Positions 36,907-48,536 of a DNA stretch of 64,000 nucleotides are shown piece by piece. The DNA comes from Stichopus chloronotus. Taxonomy: Eukaryota; Echinodermata; Holothuroidea; Aspidochirotida; Stichopodidae. Location: positions 4,057,315-4,121,314 of the forward strand of contig CM037842.1 in NCBI GenBank assembly GCA_021234535.1, read 5' to 3'. A model generated the notes under the pieces. That model did no database searches. It worked only from the letters and a program-made list of their open reading frames with translations, and was not told the origin of the DNA. The first letter of the stretch is position 1, and each line of letters opens with the position of its first letter. Position numbers and translations under genes: made by a program.

Positions 36907-37489
36907 GTAACATCGTTTCTTGTTTTCTTTAAAAAACCTTTACCAATAGATCGTATGCGACAAGAGTGTGTATATATTAAATTGAGTTACATATTTAACA
37001 ATAATTTTTTTGTACGCAGCAAGTAAAAAGGATTACTAAGGATCAATCTTTTGGAGAGCAAGCTAGATTTTGTCTCTCTTTTTTTCAGTTTTCACGTTCT
37101 TTTATTTTTTTATCATCCTTTGTTTTGCAGGGAAAGTTGGAAGTTGAGTCCTCTCGTTTCGCTTGTTTGTTTTTTATCCGCTGCGGCGATCACTGTCTTC
37201 TCTTTTCTGTGAAATTAGCTAAAATTATCTAACCAATCAGGATCTACCTTGTTCCTCGACCGATATCCGGTGTGACAGGAATTGTGCCCAACGGAACCCC
37301 CCCCCCCGGAATATCTTCTAGGAAAAATTCTCCCCCGTGAAAATTTTCTAGGAAATTCCTATGAAAAATTGACGTGAACATGAAAGTATTTCGGATATAT
37401 ATTTATTTATTTATTTAAACTTTGTAAGGTTGTGCATTATGCATGCTGTGCGTGATGTGCAATATGTCAAAGTTGTAAATTGTATGTGT

Positions 37490-38010
37490 TGTATGGTAAA
37501 TTGAGTCAAATTTGCTGATTTGTTTGGAAAAAGACAATTTTGCCCCAAAATTGGTATTTCTAGCATATCTTGAAAAGTATTTAAGTATAAATGCAACATT
37601 TTGCAAAGTCTTAACTAAGAATGTAATATTCCGGGTATATCACTTTTATAGTAAAGAGAGTAAAAATTGCTGACTTTTGAAAAAAAAAAAAAACAGCGAA
37701 TTTTGCCCCAAAATTTGTATTTTCAGCATATCTGGAGAACAATTAGACCAATTAACTTGAAACTTTGTCAGAACTTTCCTGAGAATACATTGTTCAATAT
37801 TTTATTATTGTAATGGTAAATCTAATGAAATTTGCTGATTTTCTTTAAAAAAAAATTGAGTGAAAATATGGATTTCCACCATATTTTGAGAGCTAATTCA
37901 GCGTTATACTCAAAATTGTGCAAAGCCGTTCCCATGAACACATTGATAAAGACACAGTATATTACTCTGATAGTAAATTGGTGAAATTGTGGGATTGTTT
38001 GGTAAAAAAA
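37490..38010. repeat. Diverged tandem repeat, about 160-bp period, three to four units
   Basis: Unit starts are near 37494 (ATGGTAAATTGAGTCAAATT), 37650 (TAGTAAAGAGAGTAAAAATT), 37813 (ATGGTAAATCTAATGAAATT) and 37970 (TAGTAAATTGGTGAAATTG). Each continues with TTGCTGA-TTT-n-AAAA, then TTTTGCCCCAAAATT-like and CAGCATATCT-like blocks. Units differ by many substitutions and by poly-A length, so the array is old. Confidence 0.7.
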
Positions 38011-38662
38011 TGAATAGAGCAGGCATCCCGGTCAACAGACACTACCTGTTACCTTTAGCCAGAACAACTGTAGCAGAAATGGACCCTTTGGGTAATGTCT
38101 TTGAACGTTTCTCCCAATTATGAGAACATCATTTTCAAGTCAAACAATAATTGTAGCGGAACCATCTCCTGCAAAGGTTAATAGGATGCTAATGTGCATA
38201 TAAATCATAGAAGGATGCTCTTATAACCTGCCCTGACGTTTACCACTAAGCCTAACCTGTATGGAATAGCCCAATGTTATAATAGTGTGATGTAGCGTAA
38301 TATGCACAGATATTTTGACCCTCTATTGTTATCGTTACTTAAACCTAGGTAGTGGCACCAGGCTAAGCTTGCTGCCTTGCAGTATTACCAATATCACCAT
38401 TTTTTTCTTCATTTGCTTCTTCTGCTTACCACCATTTTGTGTTTGAAGAATTTTTGGCTCTAGTTTACGATTTGTGCCAGGAACTAGGTCTCTGTGTCAA
38501 GTGGTTACAGTAAACTATTACAAATCCCCATGTGCATGTTTTGTGTTGAAATCAATTCATGTTGGTGATGAGATACCCAACTTCGTGGATTGCCCTTTTG
38601 TTTTGTTTGTTTTTCGCTTTCCAACATTGAAACTATACTCGAACAATACTGTTACTTAAAAC

Positions 38663-38695
38663 AATATAGGGTTACATTTTTTGCAACCCTATATT
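38663..38695. other. Perfect 11-bp inverted repeat (hairpin)
   Basis: AATATAGGGTT and AACCCTATATT flank an 11-nt loop rich in T. It is isolated from any coding exon. It could be a terminator-like RNA fold or a relic of a small inverted-repeat element. Confidence 0.6.
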
Positions 38696-39305
38696 TTTTC
38701 TCCAAAATTGTTGTGGTTTTTCAATTTACAAAATCGCATATTTGGCTAGCCCCTGACAAGGCCAATTAATTAGATAATTGAAATTATTCATTTGTGGAAT
38801 GAGTGCGGTAGTCTCACAATACTCTCACCCTGTTCTCTCAGACTGTTACCTAGGCCGAATTAAGTGATTTAGCGGTGCCTGCTTGAGCTGTGCCTGGTTA
38901 GGAGAACTTTTGAAATGCTACAAATTACTTTTAGTTTCACGAAAATGTAACACAAAATTGAAACTGAAGTTGAAAATGAATTGTGTGCTTAGTGTTTATG
39001 TTATGTAAATAGACAATAAACAGTCATTCGTGTGAAGATTGCGAGAGCAATTTCGTGTAACTCATTATATTGTATATGTTACTAATGTATGATACAAGGG
39101 CATTATGAGAGGAACACGTAACCTTCTCTTTACTTACTAACTACTAACTTGACAATCAATATATCTTCAGTACACCTCTGACTACTTATTTGATCTTCCG
39201 TACTAGAGAATACCGCACTAATGTTATACTCTCCCGTATCAACATGCACGAAGTAGGTGTGTATCTGGAAAACGATATCAGCGAAGAGACCACACAGGAA
39301 CGACG

Positions 39306-42300
39306 ATGTTATTTCGTAACGTCGTTATCAACCTGATTTTGCTTCTTACAACACTCAAAGCAAGTAAGATTAGTAAATAATAATAATAATAATTTTCATT
39401 GTGTTCACAATTATGTTTCAGACAAAGTTAAACAAATGATCACATACTTTCTAGAGTGCAAATTAAGTACCTTTGGAAAAAAAAAAAAAGATGTTTAATA
39501 TTTCTTGCGTAAGTAGGGCGTGTTATCTATTTTTATTACTACATCCATTCCGATTTGAAGATGTATCATGCTTTTAAAAAGTGTTTGTCTGTTCTTTCTT
39601 TCAGAAATAAGTCTTGCAAGGGAACGTATAGACGTTACGCATGGTACAAATGTATCGATGAAATGCACCTCCCATGATTCCTTACAGTGGTTACAGTGGA
39701 GAAAAGATGAAACACAAATCACATCCAGCTCTAGAATCAAATTCTCCGACGATCTCAAACAAGGATCATCTATTCTATCTGTAGCAGGAGTTAGATACCA
39801 GGACACTGGGAACTATACCTGTATTTATATTCCACAGCATGGTACAATGAGTCAAATACACTATTCTCTGTATGTGTTTGGTGAGTCTTTTGAGTTTGTG
39901 CAACTCTGTTGTTAACAGTTTCGTGTTTTGTATCACCCCTTTGTACACAGTAAATAAATTCTTTTAAAACACAGTGTTGATGATTAATATCCTTGTCCAA
40001 ATTCATGACGAAACTTACCCCGTCACTATTCTCTGAATGATTTTAGCAAGTTACTGTAATTTCCCCTGCGTTATAGTACCTTTGTCTTTAATACTTTTGG
40101 TGTTTTGCATCACTCCTTTGTACACAAAAAAAGGATTGTTGTTGAGGTGCAGATATTGATGAAAAATATCCCTGTCCATATCCTTGACGTAATTTACCTC
40201 GTGACTATATACACTCAAATACACTATTCTTTGTATGTCCTTAGCATGTTACGATAATTTACATTAAGTGTTTGTGCCTTTGTATTTAATACTTTTTGTG
40301 TTTTGCATCACCCCTTTGTACAAAGGAAAGCAATCCTTGTCGATATAAAGATGACGAGTAACCCGTTGACGATAAATATTCCTCGTGCAGATTCATGACC
40401 CTATTTACCGCCGTGACTGTATAAATTTAACGGAATTTTGGATATGCCACAAACATTGTGAGCTTCCTTGTTAAGAATAATCTCTTCAGGATAGTCTTTT
40501 TGTATAAATTGAAAAAAAAATGACATAAAGAACTTTAATTGTAGCTTATTTAGTACATTGTGATGTCAATTAAATTAAAATCAAAGTTCATTCTGATTTC
40601 AGGTAATTTGTCGATTTCACTTACTAGAAGGAACATTTCCACAGAGGACAAAATTACGTCAGCTTATTGTTGTACACCGTTTATTCTAAATTACGGTTTG
40701 GGTTTTCAGTGGACTCTAAATCATGAACCACTACTGTTGAATGGGGATAAATTACAATCAGAAACAGTAACATTCTATAACAGCGAAGCTTGTAGCCTCG
40801 TGGATTTGAAAATCGACTGTAAGCCATCTGCGCAAACACTGATGTGCCAGATAGAGTCACATCCATCTGTCAGTGATAGCGTGAATTTTAGCCAAGAGTG
40901 TAAGTACTTTACCTCTTTGTTGTTTTCATTTTTTCAACGTTTGTAATCCTTCTGTGAAATGCTCAGTCGTTATTTAATTTTACACCAACATGGAGCTAGT
41001 AAACCTATAACACCTGCTTACTCCAAGTATGTACTAACATTACTGATACCAGTGTCTGTAGTATAAAGGCAGTATTCTATCCATGGATATCGTCATTACG
41101 TGTTTTTAGTATTTAGTACATACATAATAATATCTCCAAAATTAAACACACAATGACAGTAGCAGAATGAAGACAATTATTAATATATCTACATAGCATG
41201 ATAAGAGAATTGAAGCACATACATGATTTAATCCTCTGTTGCAAAAAAAAAAAAAACTGCAGCGGTTTATTTTGTATTCATATAATACAATACAACGCAG
41301 AGTATTTTCATTTTGGAGGTATGTAACATATTACATATATATGATACAAGTAATATAACAACATGATGCATGATATATTAATAATACTAATAATGCTTTT
41401 AATACTAATATATTAAACAGTTAATGCTCAACGTCAGGTTATGAATCCACAACTCTCACGATCACGTTGATGATTAATTTGAGGGCGCAATTTTAAATTT
41501 ACGTCTATCTTTCATTGTGTGTAGCCATCACTCTACAACAACTGGTTGTAGTATGTGCATTTTTACATGAATAAAGCTTAACAAGTATTAATAAATCCTT
41601 TATGATAGATTACAGCGACACAGCATTGAAGATAATGTAAATGTGTATTAATTGGGTATAAAAATATTAGTAACGCCTGTTTTTATTTTGATGGTCTTTA
41701 AGTTTCCACGACATTCACTTTTCGCTCTTAATTTTGTTCCTTTTGTAGGTAAAAGCAATCGTGAACAAAATGAACAACCGGACCAGACATATGCAGTCAT
41801 TGCGGTCATACCTGCAATCTCTCTTGTCTTTCTTGTATTACTGGTGTTGTTTATCTGGAAACTTGCCACTGGTAAGAGTTGTTTTTACTGTACCCAGTTT
41901 GGTAATAATTGAAACCGTGACATGTAATTGTCTCTGACGTACGTCTTCTTTAACAGGTATGAATTTTGAAGACGTTACTGATGGACCCAGCTATTTGTTT
42001 CAAAGGAGGTAACGTTGATGTAACTTTGTATAAGCCTATACCAACACAACAACTTGGAAAAATTGTGAAATACTGAACGATTTACAGTTTCCCTACTTAA
42101 TATGTTATGGCAAGTTTAAGACTGATAAAAGTAATTAGATCATTACAGAAAGAAAAATGATCAATTTAAATCTATTCTTATACCAAGAAATAAAAAGAAA
42201 ATGGTGATTTCTGAAAATTTGGATTACAGAGAGCGGACTACTGTTGGAGAAGAACGACAACCACAAGCTGAAGAAAACACATATGAAGATGAGGATTATG

Positions 42301-45300
42301 TTACTGTTAGCAAAAAGTGAGATTAAAAATAGCAATTTTTTACTACTTCTACACTTTTGAAAGAACTTAAGGAGAGTAAATCTCACGTTTGTAGGATTAC
42401 AAAGAAACAAAGATTTTTATCACCTGCTCTATTAGATTCAATGAAATTTTTAATTAGGATTGTTATAAATATTGTGAATTTTATGCAATCCATATGTCCA
42501 CTATTTTCTGGACCCTACTGGAGAACTTTGTATGGCTTACGTCAGTGTAAAACTTGGAAAGAATTCGAATTGATCACGATTTATAGAATACATAGGTACT
42601 ACGATGTGCAACAGTATGATTTCATATAGGTAAAAGTGATTAGATCACTAAGGCCAAGAAGATATCCAATAGGCTGCAATTTTCTTTGTTCCTATTACAT
42701 TTAACCTTGAAATGAAATGCATTAGCTTTAAACTTTGAATAAAAGAGAGGTGACAAACACTGAAGAGAAAAGACAACCACCCTCAATGGAAGGAAAAACA
42801 TATGAAGCTGAAGGATATTCCATTCCTAACGAAAGGTAAGATGAGATGTGGTAAGCAATAATTATTTTTTCTCTGTTTTGATAAACAATAATTAACTTCA
42901 TACAAAATAAATAACTTTACATCGACGTTGTGCAAACAACCATGGAGCGGTGATTATCAACAATAATAAAATGGCATAATCTTCTTCATATTAACCAAAA
43001 AAGACAAGGTTTATACAGATCATCATTTTTATTACTTCCAAACACTTGTAAATGTCATTGTTTTCGCTATGAATTATCCACTTTTTCCCGCACTCCACTC
43101 ATGGTTCCATATCTAGTAACGTAGTAATGTAGTTGTCAGTATGTATATTATTATTTAATTTACAAGTTCTATCAGTGCACATTCTGAAACAGATTTGGAT
43201 TTGCAAACTACAGTCTTCCTTGTTTGCAAGGTGTGAATCAAATTTGAAATGACACATGGATTAAAGGATATTAGATCACTAAAAGGAAACCATATATTAC
43301 GTAAACATTTTCAAAGGTTACAGGTAACTTTATATCAAAATTACACACTAATTAAATTTGGAACGACAGAGAGCTGGCAGGACGTGAAGAGAGAAGACAA
43401 CCTCCTGCAGAAGTTGATACATATGACGATGAAGTATATGAATATGCTTTTGTTAACCAAAGGTAAAATAAAAAATCACAACGTATTGTTGACCTTATTT
43501 TATTTTAGAACGCATGAATTAGTGTTAATCAATTATATGTATATCATAAGTTCATCATTTTCTTGGACTGAGAAAAACACTGGGGACATTTTTCATAAAG
43601 ATTACCATTTCACTTACCATTTTCAAACGCTTTGGGAATTCCATTGCTTTCTATTTGTCTTATCTCCTGGCCGTTACAATTGGTTCTAAAGATAATAACA
43701 CCAATGTTAAGTCGTATGGCTTATATCAGTAATATTTTGATTATTTATAATTTTGAATATTTTGATTAAATTATTTTCTTGGACTTAGAAAAACACTGGA
43801 GGCATATTTCATAAAGAATACCATTTCAATTACCATTTTCAAACGCTTTCTCAATTCCATTGCCTTTTGCTTGCTTTATTTCCTGGTCGTCAGTCTTGGT
43901 TCTAAAGATAATAACATCAAAGTCGTAGAGCTTATATCAGTAATATTTTGAAAAGGCATTTACAATTTAATTAAGGCCTTTACATGCCGTTGTTATTAGG
44001 ATATGCACCAAATATAAAATGTAACTCAGATATAAGTATATGACATCATTACAGCGAAGAAAGGTATTCAATATGCCTTGAAATAGATGACATTAAGCAA
44101 TATATCGATATAAAAGTGTACTAGTGGTGAATTCGGATAACAGAAAGCAGACCACGAGACCTACAGAGAAAGGACACTCACCAGCAACAGAAAACACATA
44201 TGAAGATGACGACTATGATTTTGTTAACGAAAGGTTAGATTAGACATTAAGTTTACTTCATAAAATATTCAGTGCTAACTCATTATATTTAATTTCGTAT
44301 TTTTTTATAATTTGGGCAAAGACAGAGAGACAAATTTTGTAAAGATCATCTTTCAATTAGGAATTTCAATCACTTTGAAAATTCAACACAATTATAAAAC
44401 TCCTGATCAAAAAGATCACCCCGTTCGACCTGCCAGTAGCACCTACGCACTGTTTAGAAGGCTTCAGATCACTTTAATAGCTCAGTATCTTACCCCAAAA
44501 CAAAATGGCGGAAAATTTTGCTAACCCTCGGTATAGGGTTAGCATTCATTCTGTAGGGTTCCACATGTGACCGCGACGGTTGACAGCACGCAATAAAACT
44601 TTGAAAGTAAGTTCTTTTGTTTTCATCATGACATATTTACTGTTTTCTGTTATCCCAATCTTGATTTCAAGGGAGGTAAAATCCATAAAATTTTAATAGA
44701 GTGCAAATTTCTTTAATAAATTATAATTTAAGACAAGGTATAGATCCACTCACTCTTAAGATTTGCATATAATATAATATATAACATAGGTAAAAGTAAT
44801 TTAAATTTATTACTGCAAAAAAAAAACCTAGTCAATATGCTTCGTCATGGGATACATTAGTTTTGTTACAGAAATATATTAATGTAAGTCTATTTTAAAT
44901 GACAGGAAGCAGATAAAATGGGGAATGAAAAGACAACCATCAACAGAAGAAAAAACATGTAGAGATGAAGAACTTGACTTTCCCAATCAGAGGTTGGATT
45001 AGGAAAATTACCAATTATTACTTTTCAATGTTTAAAAAGGCAATTAGCACAAAAACATATCATTTCAAAATTCTCTTAGGACATTAAAGAAGCAAAGATA
45101 CATTCTATTAACTAGATTATCACATCACATCACATTTTTTTTTTTTTTTTTTTTTTTATTGTTTATTCTATTTTCTTACATTTCTAAAAGCAGTTAATGT
45201 ATTCCATTTCTTTTTTTAAAGCTTTCTTTAACTGTGACGAAAAGAATTAAACAAAATGAAAAATATCTTGAAAAAGTAATAGTAAGCATATTAGATATAT

Positions 45301-45469
45301 GTTTCCATTTCGAAACAAAATAACCGAGAATTTGATGTCACCGTTATATATTCCTTTTGTAACTTTGTTTTAATTCTATTTTAACCTTTGCAGACGACTG
45401 TCCGTCAAACGTCCTTTATATCAGAATATAAAGAAGAAAGTAACAAGGAGCAAACAGCACTTGCAATGA
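39306..45469 (+). CDS. IgSF receptor 2: signal peptide, two Ig domains, TM, tandem phosphotyrosine tail
   Basis: Exons: 39306-39363 (signal peptide MLFRNVVINLILLLTTLKA), 39605-39880 (Ig1), 40603-40899 (Ig2), 41749-41871 (TM), 41957-42008 (juxtamembrane, 52 bp as in receptor 1), then tail exons 42230-42316, 42746-42835, 43370-43462, 44144-44233, 44906-44992 and end 45394-45469; 442 aa. Phases are 1-1 for the ectodomain and 2-2 for the tail. Ig1 has VSMKCTS, LQWRKD and QDTGNYTCIY. Ig2 has SAYCCTPF and FQWTLN, plus the extra Cys seen in receptor 1. The membrane segment is AVIAVIPAISLVFLVLLVLF. Tail motifs: TYEDEDYVTV, TYEAEGYSIP, TYDDEVYEYAFV, TYEDDDYDFV, then a copy with no Tyr, and PLYQNI (YxN) in the last exon. 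It is probably a surface receptor docking several SH2 or PTB proteins. Confidence 0.8.
39853..40400 (+). repeat. Tandem repeat made from the end of the Ig1 exon plus its intron
   Basis: The block CAAATACACTATTCTCTGTA, which ends the Ig1 exon, recurs in degraded form at about 40024 and 40215. The intron block GTGTTTTGCATCACCCCTTT recurs at 39923 (variant), 40100 and 40298. Three units of about 175-200 bp result. The later copies have lost the donor (CCTTAGCATG in place of GTTTGGTGAG), so they are not usable exon ends. Confidence 0.75.
42125..45000 (+). repeat. Tandem array of five duplicated cytoplasmic exons with flanking intron
   Basis: Five homologous exons (87, 90, 93, 90 and 87 bp) each encode a variant of R-Q-P..E..TYxDxxYxFVNxR and end in AG or AA before GT. 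Intron sequence upstream is also related from unit to unit: a block with AAAAGTAATTAGATCATTACA at about 42127, AAAAGTGATTAGATCACTAA at 42632, GGATATTAGATCACTAAAAG at 43265, ATTACAGCGAAGAAAGGTA near 44048 and AAAAGTAATTTAAATTTATT near 44793. So the whole intron-plus-exon unit of about 500-900 bp was duplicated, not the exon alone. Confidence 0.8.
43561..43955 (+). repeat. 217-bp intronic tandem duplication
   Basis: Two units start TCTTGGACT[GT]AGAAAAACACTGG at 43561 and 43778 and both run to TTATATCAGTAATATTTTGA. They lie in the intron between the third and fourth duplicated tail exons of receptor 2. Similarity is high but with scattered differences. The 146-codon frame at 43249-43689 includes exon 43370-43462 in a different frame and is not real. 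Confidence 0.85.
45137..45163. repeat. Poly-T tract
   Basis: About 27 T in the last intron of receptor 2. It could be the poly-A tail of a minus-strand retro-insertion, but no body is recognised. Confidence 0.6.
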
Positions 45470-47631
45470 TTGCGAAACTAACCTATAGAAGTAACAATTT
45501 CTGAAGCTTTTAAGTCAATTTTTGTATCAGTTGTTCATATTTCGATCTAGTTTCCATCGTCTTTTCTTACCTTGTCTGATTTGTTATTGAAATTGCGTAT
45601 AAATATGACATACAAAATCAGTCATACGTGTGCAACAAAGCTGTTTATGCTCATTCAAGAAAATGGGCAAACGTTAAATTGAGTTTTAGACAGAGAGCTA
45701 AATAATCATTAACGGTAATTTATAAGTACTATTACCTTTTTATGTTTATTGTTTCGTTCACTTGTTTGCAAACATTTTTTTTTTAATTTTCATGGATACC
45801 ACAGGGAAGACAGGATGACAGGCAAGTTACACAACTTATACACTTACACAAAATAAGAAAATAAAATCTTGGCAAGATAACTCGGAGACTTTTCAACAGT
45901 CTCAAATTCACATCGATTAATTCTTTCCTCATTATCAATAATTGTCAAAGATTTCGTTTTCAAGTAGTTTCAAAAGACGAGAACACGTAGGACTGCACGG
46001 AATTTACTCCAAATAAGTTACTCTTCTATAAAATGGCAACATTGGTGGAACCAATTGATCATACATGTAACTAATTCTGTCATTAGTCCATTAAACTTTA
46101 AGTCACTTTTATAATACTTTGACCAAATAAGAGGTTGTACTATGGTACTTTATAATAGTGCAGTTGAAAGGTGAATATCGGAGAGAGTATACGCAGATTG
46201 ATGAAAGTACTTCAATTGGCCGTTGACTAAGGTTCCTATAAGTGGTTGTATCAAGATTGTCTCCCTGAACGTAACCTTTATTTTTGGAGAAGAATCGAAA
46301 AGTTAGAATCATGCAACCTACGAGTATTCAAGAAATTGTTATTGGTCTTGTATTGTAATAGAATGTATTATCATTATTTGCTCAGCACATTTAAAACAAG
46401 TGGTATTTTAGCTACACTGTAACAGTCAATGTATCAAAGTGTTTTAAGTCAACAAGAGAAACATCTCTTTTATTTTAAACAGCTCTTGTTAAACTATTCT
46501 ATTTAATGGTATGAAAAATATATACCTCGGTATAGTGATTAGTAATTAATCAATTGTTGTTGAAAATTAATAAAAAAAGCAAATACTTCATTTCTTGCCA
46601 CAACTCTATGAAGGTGATCACCGTGCCGGTTAGTGTTTAGCTTCAGATCGCCGACAGATGGAGCATGCAATTTCAGGAATCATTCAAACCGTTGCTAATG
46701 TTTTGGTTAATGTAATTTATATTTCTCACATTTGTATCGCTCCTAGACGCCTAACGTACATTTACGTAAATGTAGAATCATACCACTTAATGAGTTCTTA
46801 ATGTGAGCTAGTTGGTCAAATATTAAATATTCGAAATCAGCCTCATAAAAAGTCGGCATAACAGAGAGAAAATTCCTCTTTCTTGCGGGCCCCGCAATGT
46901 TATATGATAGCTTGCACTGTAATCTGAAGGGCATTCACTTTGGTCGTTCTGCATACGGTTTAAATACCATCAGACATTTTACGTACCTGTAAAAATAATC
47001 TTATGTTTGCTGTTTGTCTTTTACCATTTGAAGGTATACAATTTATATATGAAATCATAAAACCACGGATATTTAAAAAGGCCGCTTGTGGCAAATCTGA
47101 ACGCACAACTCTCGTTGTGAGTACTATTTACACTATTACTTGTTGTACTATTATAGTTCTGAATACATTTTTTTTTAATCCCGGAATATAGCGAATAAAT
47201 TGACTATTTTGTCTATTGCAGTACTGTGATGTCTTGTGGTATTAATTTAACGCTTATGACATGTTCTTTTTCAATAATAAAAAATAGTGAGAAAGAGATC
47301 ATATAATTACCCTACCAGTCCCTTTCCACTCCACTTTTCCTCCCTGTTGCTAGTAGTCTTCTCCAAAGTACTGAAACCAAAGGACAAAGAAGAGGAACTC
47401 AGAAGAGGAACTCAGGAAATTAAAAAATCAAATATGACACACTTTAGAAATGAATATCCAGACAGTCGTGCATGTAAAAATGAGGGCTGTTTTTCAAAAG
47501 AGTGGCTCGTGGGAGGCAGTTGTTCCATCATTCAGAAAAGCATGTAGGCCTACTCCAATTGCTATTAAGTCTAAAGTCCATGTCTAAATGTCCTCATTCA
47601 GAGGTAGGTGAAAGCTAGGACACGCCAAAAC
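45470..47631. other. Downstream of IgSF receptor 2; no gene seen
   Basis: AT-rich sequence with an AATAAA at about 45860, a candidate distal poly(A) signal. Frames at 47003-47191 and 47287-47547 lack any domain or splice support; the latter includes a short AAGAGGAACTC direct repeat. Confidence 0.45.
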
Positions 47632-48536
47632 TTAAAGGTTGTGTGACATTCATCTAGAAAAGAGGTAGTTTCATTCAGAATTTGCAAAGATAAACCCTGA
47701 GTGAAAATCCGTTGTCACTTTATTTATGTCTATTACTGTTTTTGAGCTTTGATAAAATTGCAAGAAAGATGACCTGGGGTATTGCACATAGCGTATGTAT
47801 TGCCTTTTAATTACTGAGTTTCACATTAGTAAGTGGTGTTGATATTTTGGAGAAGAAAATACAAACCTCCAAAATAATCCAAATTTAAAAACCCCTACAG
47901 AACAGAAAATTCTCTAATGTACTTGAAATAAAGAGTAAAGGGAAATATGGCGTTTGCAATACACCAACATGGCATACAAAGAAAATAGCTATGATTATTG
48001 CTAAACCTTACCGTCTCATTAATAAAGACATGCGTAAGCTTCATCTCCTCAAAACATCATGCACGTCATGAGTAACGGAAGACACATCATTTGAACTTTG
48101 GAAAGTTTGGGTGAACAAATTATTGCTGAGCAACAAATAACGAGGAAAGTGCAAGAGGGCAGCTCGATGAAATAACTGAATTTCTATCTGTGGGAAACTT
48201 ATTTCTTCAAAAGAAGGTCACTGTCATTCTTTATTTTGAATAATCTATCGTTCTATGTCGACAAACTTTGGTCGATATATGATTGCTTTCTGTCAAAACA
48301 AACGCCTTATTTCCCTTTAAGTAGAGATGAAATAATATAAGACATACCATAGCAGTATAACTCTTGACGTCACAAACTTGTACTCAGGCACTGTTTGTTC
48401 ATGCTGCAGCTGTGAGACAGCAATTTGACTGTACAATGGTCAGTATTTGATGGAGTTTGATGGAATTTGTGGATATTTCCAACATTTTCAAGGATTAATG
48501 CACCCACTTCTAAAAGGCATGTCATACGACCTTTAA
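47632..48536. mobile_element. MITE-like element, family B, copy 1 (interrupted)
   Basis: Starts TTAAAGGTTGTGTGACAT and ends with the inverse ATGTCATACGACCTTTAA, giving an 18-bp terminal inverted repeat with two mismatches. TTAA at both ends could be the target-site duplication (piggyBac-like), although TA cannot be excluded. The interior matches the copy at 60711-61273 in the same order on both sides of the nested element at 47938-48317. There is no coding capacity. Confidence 0.8.
47938..48317. mobile_element. MITE-like element, family A, copy 1, nested inside a family B element
   Basis: Ends are AAGGGAAATATGGCGTTTG and the inverse CAAACGCCTTATTTCCCTT, an inverted repeat of about 19 bp with one mismatch, flanked by TA on both sides. 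About 380 bp and non-coding. A second copy with the same interior is at 51594-51942. Confidence 0.82.

Larger units (their letters stand above)
26588..39305. other. Gene-poor interval between IgSF receptors 1 and 2
   Basis: About 12.7 kb in which I find no supported gene. It contains GC-rich unplaced islands (27895-28330 and around 29030-29100), microsatellites, a GAT repeat tract, a diverged 160-bp tandem repeat (37490-38010), a hairpin (38663-38695) and poly-C/poly-A runs. Reading frames up to 148 codons (minus strand, 28849-29295) show no domain or splice structure. Confidence 0.5.

Noticed and set aside
43249..43689. 146-codon plus-strand frame
   Set aside because: It overlaps the third duplicated tail exon in another frame and runs into a tandemly duplicated intron segment; no domain.
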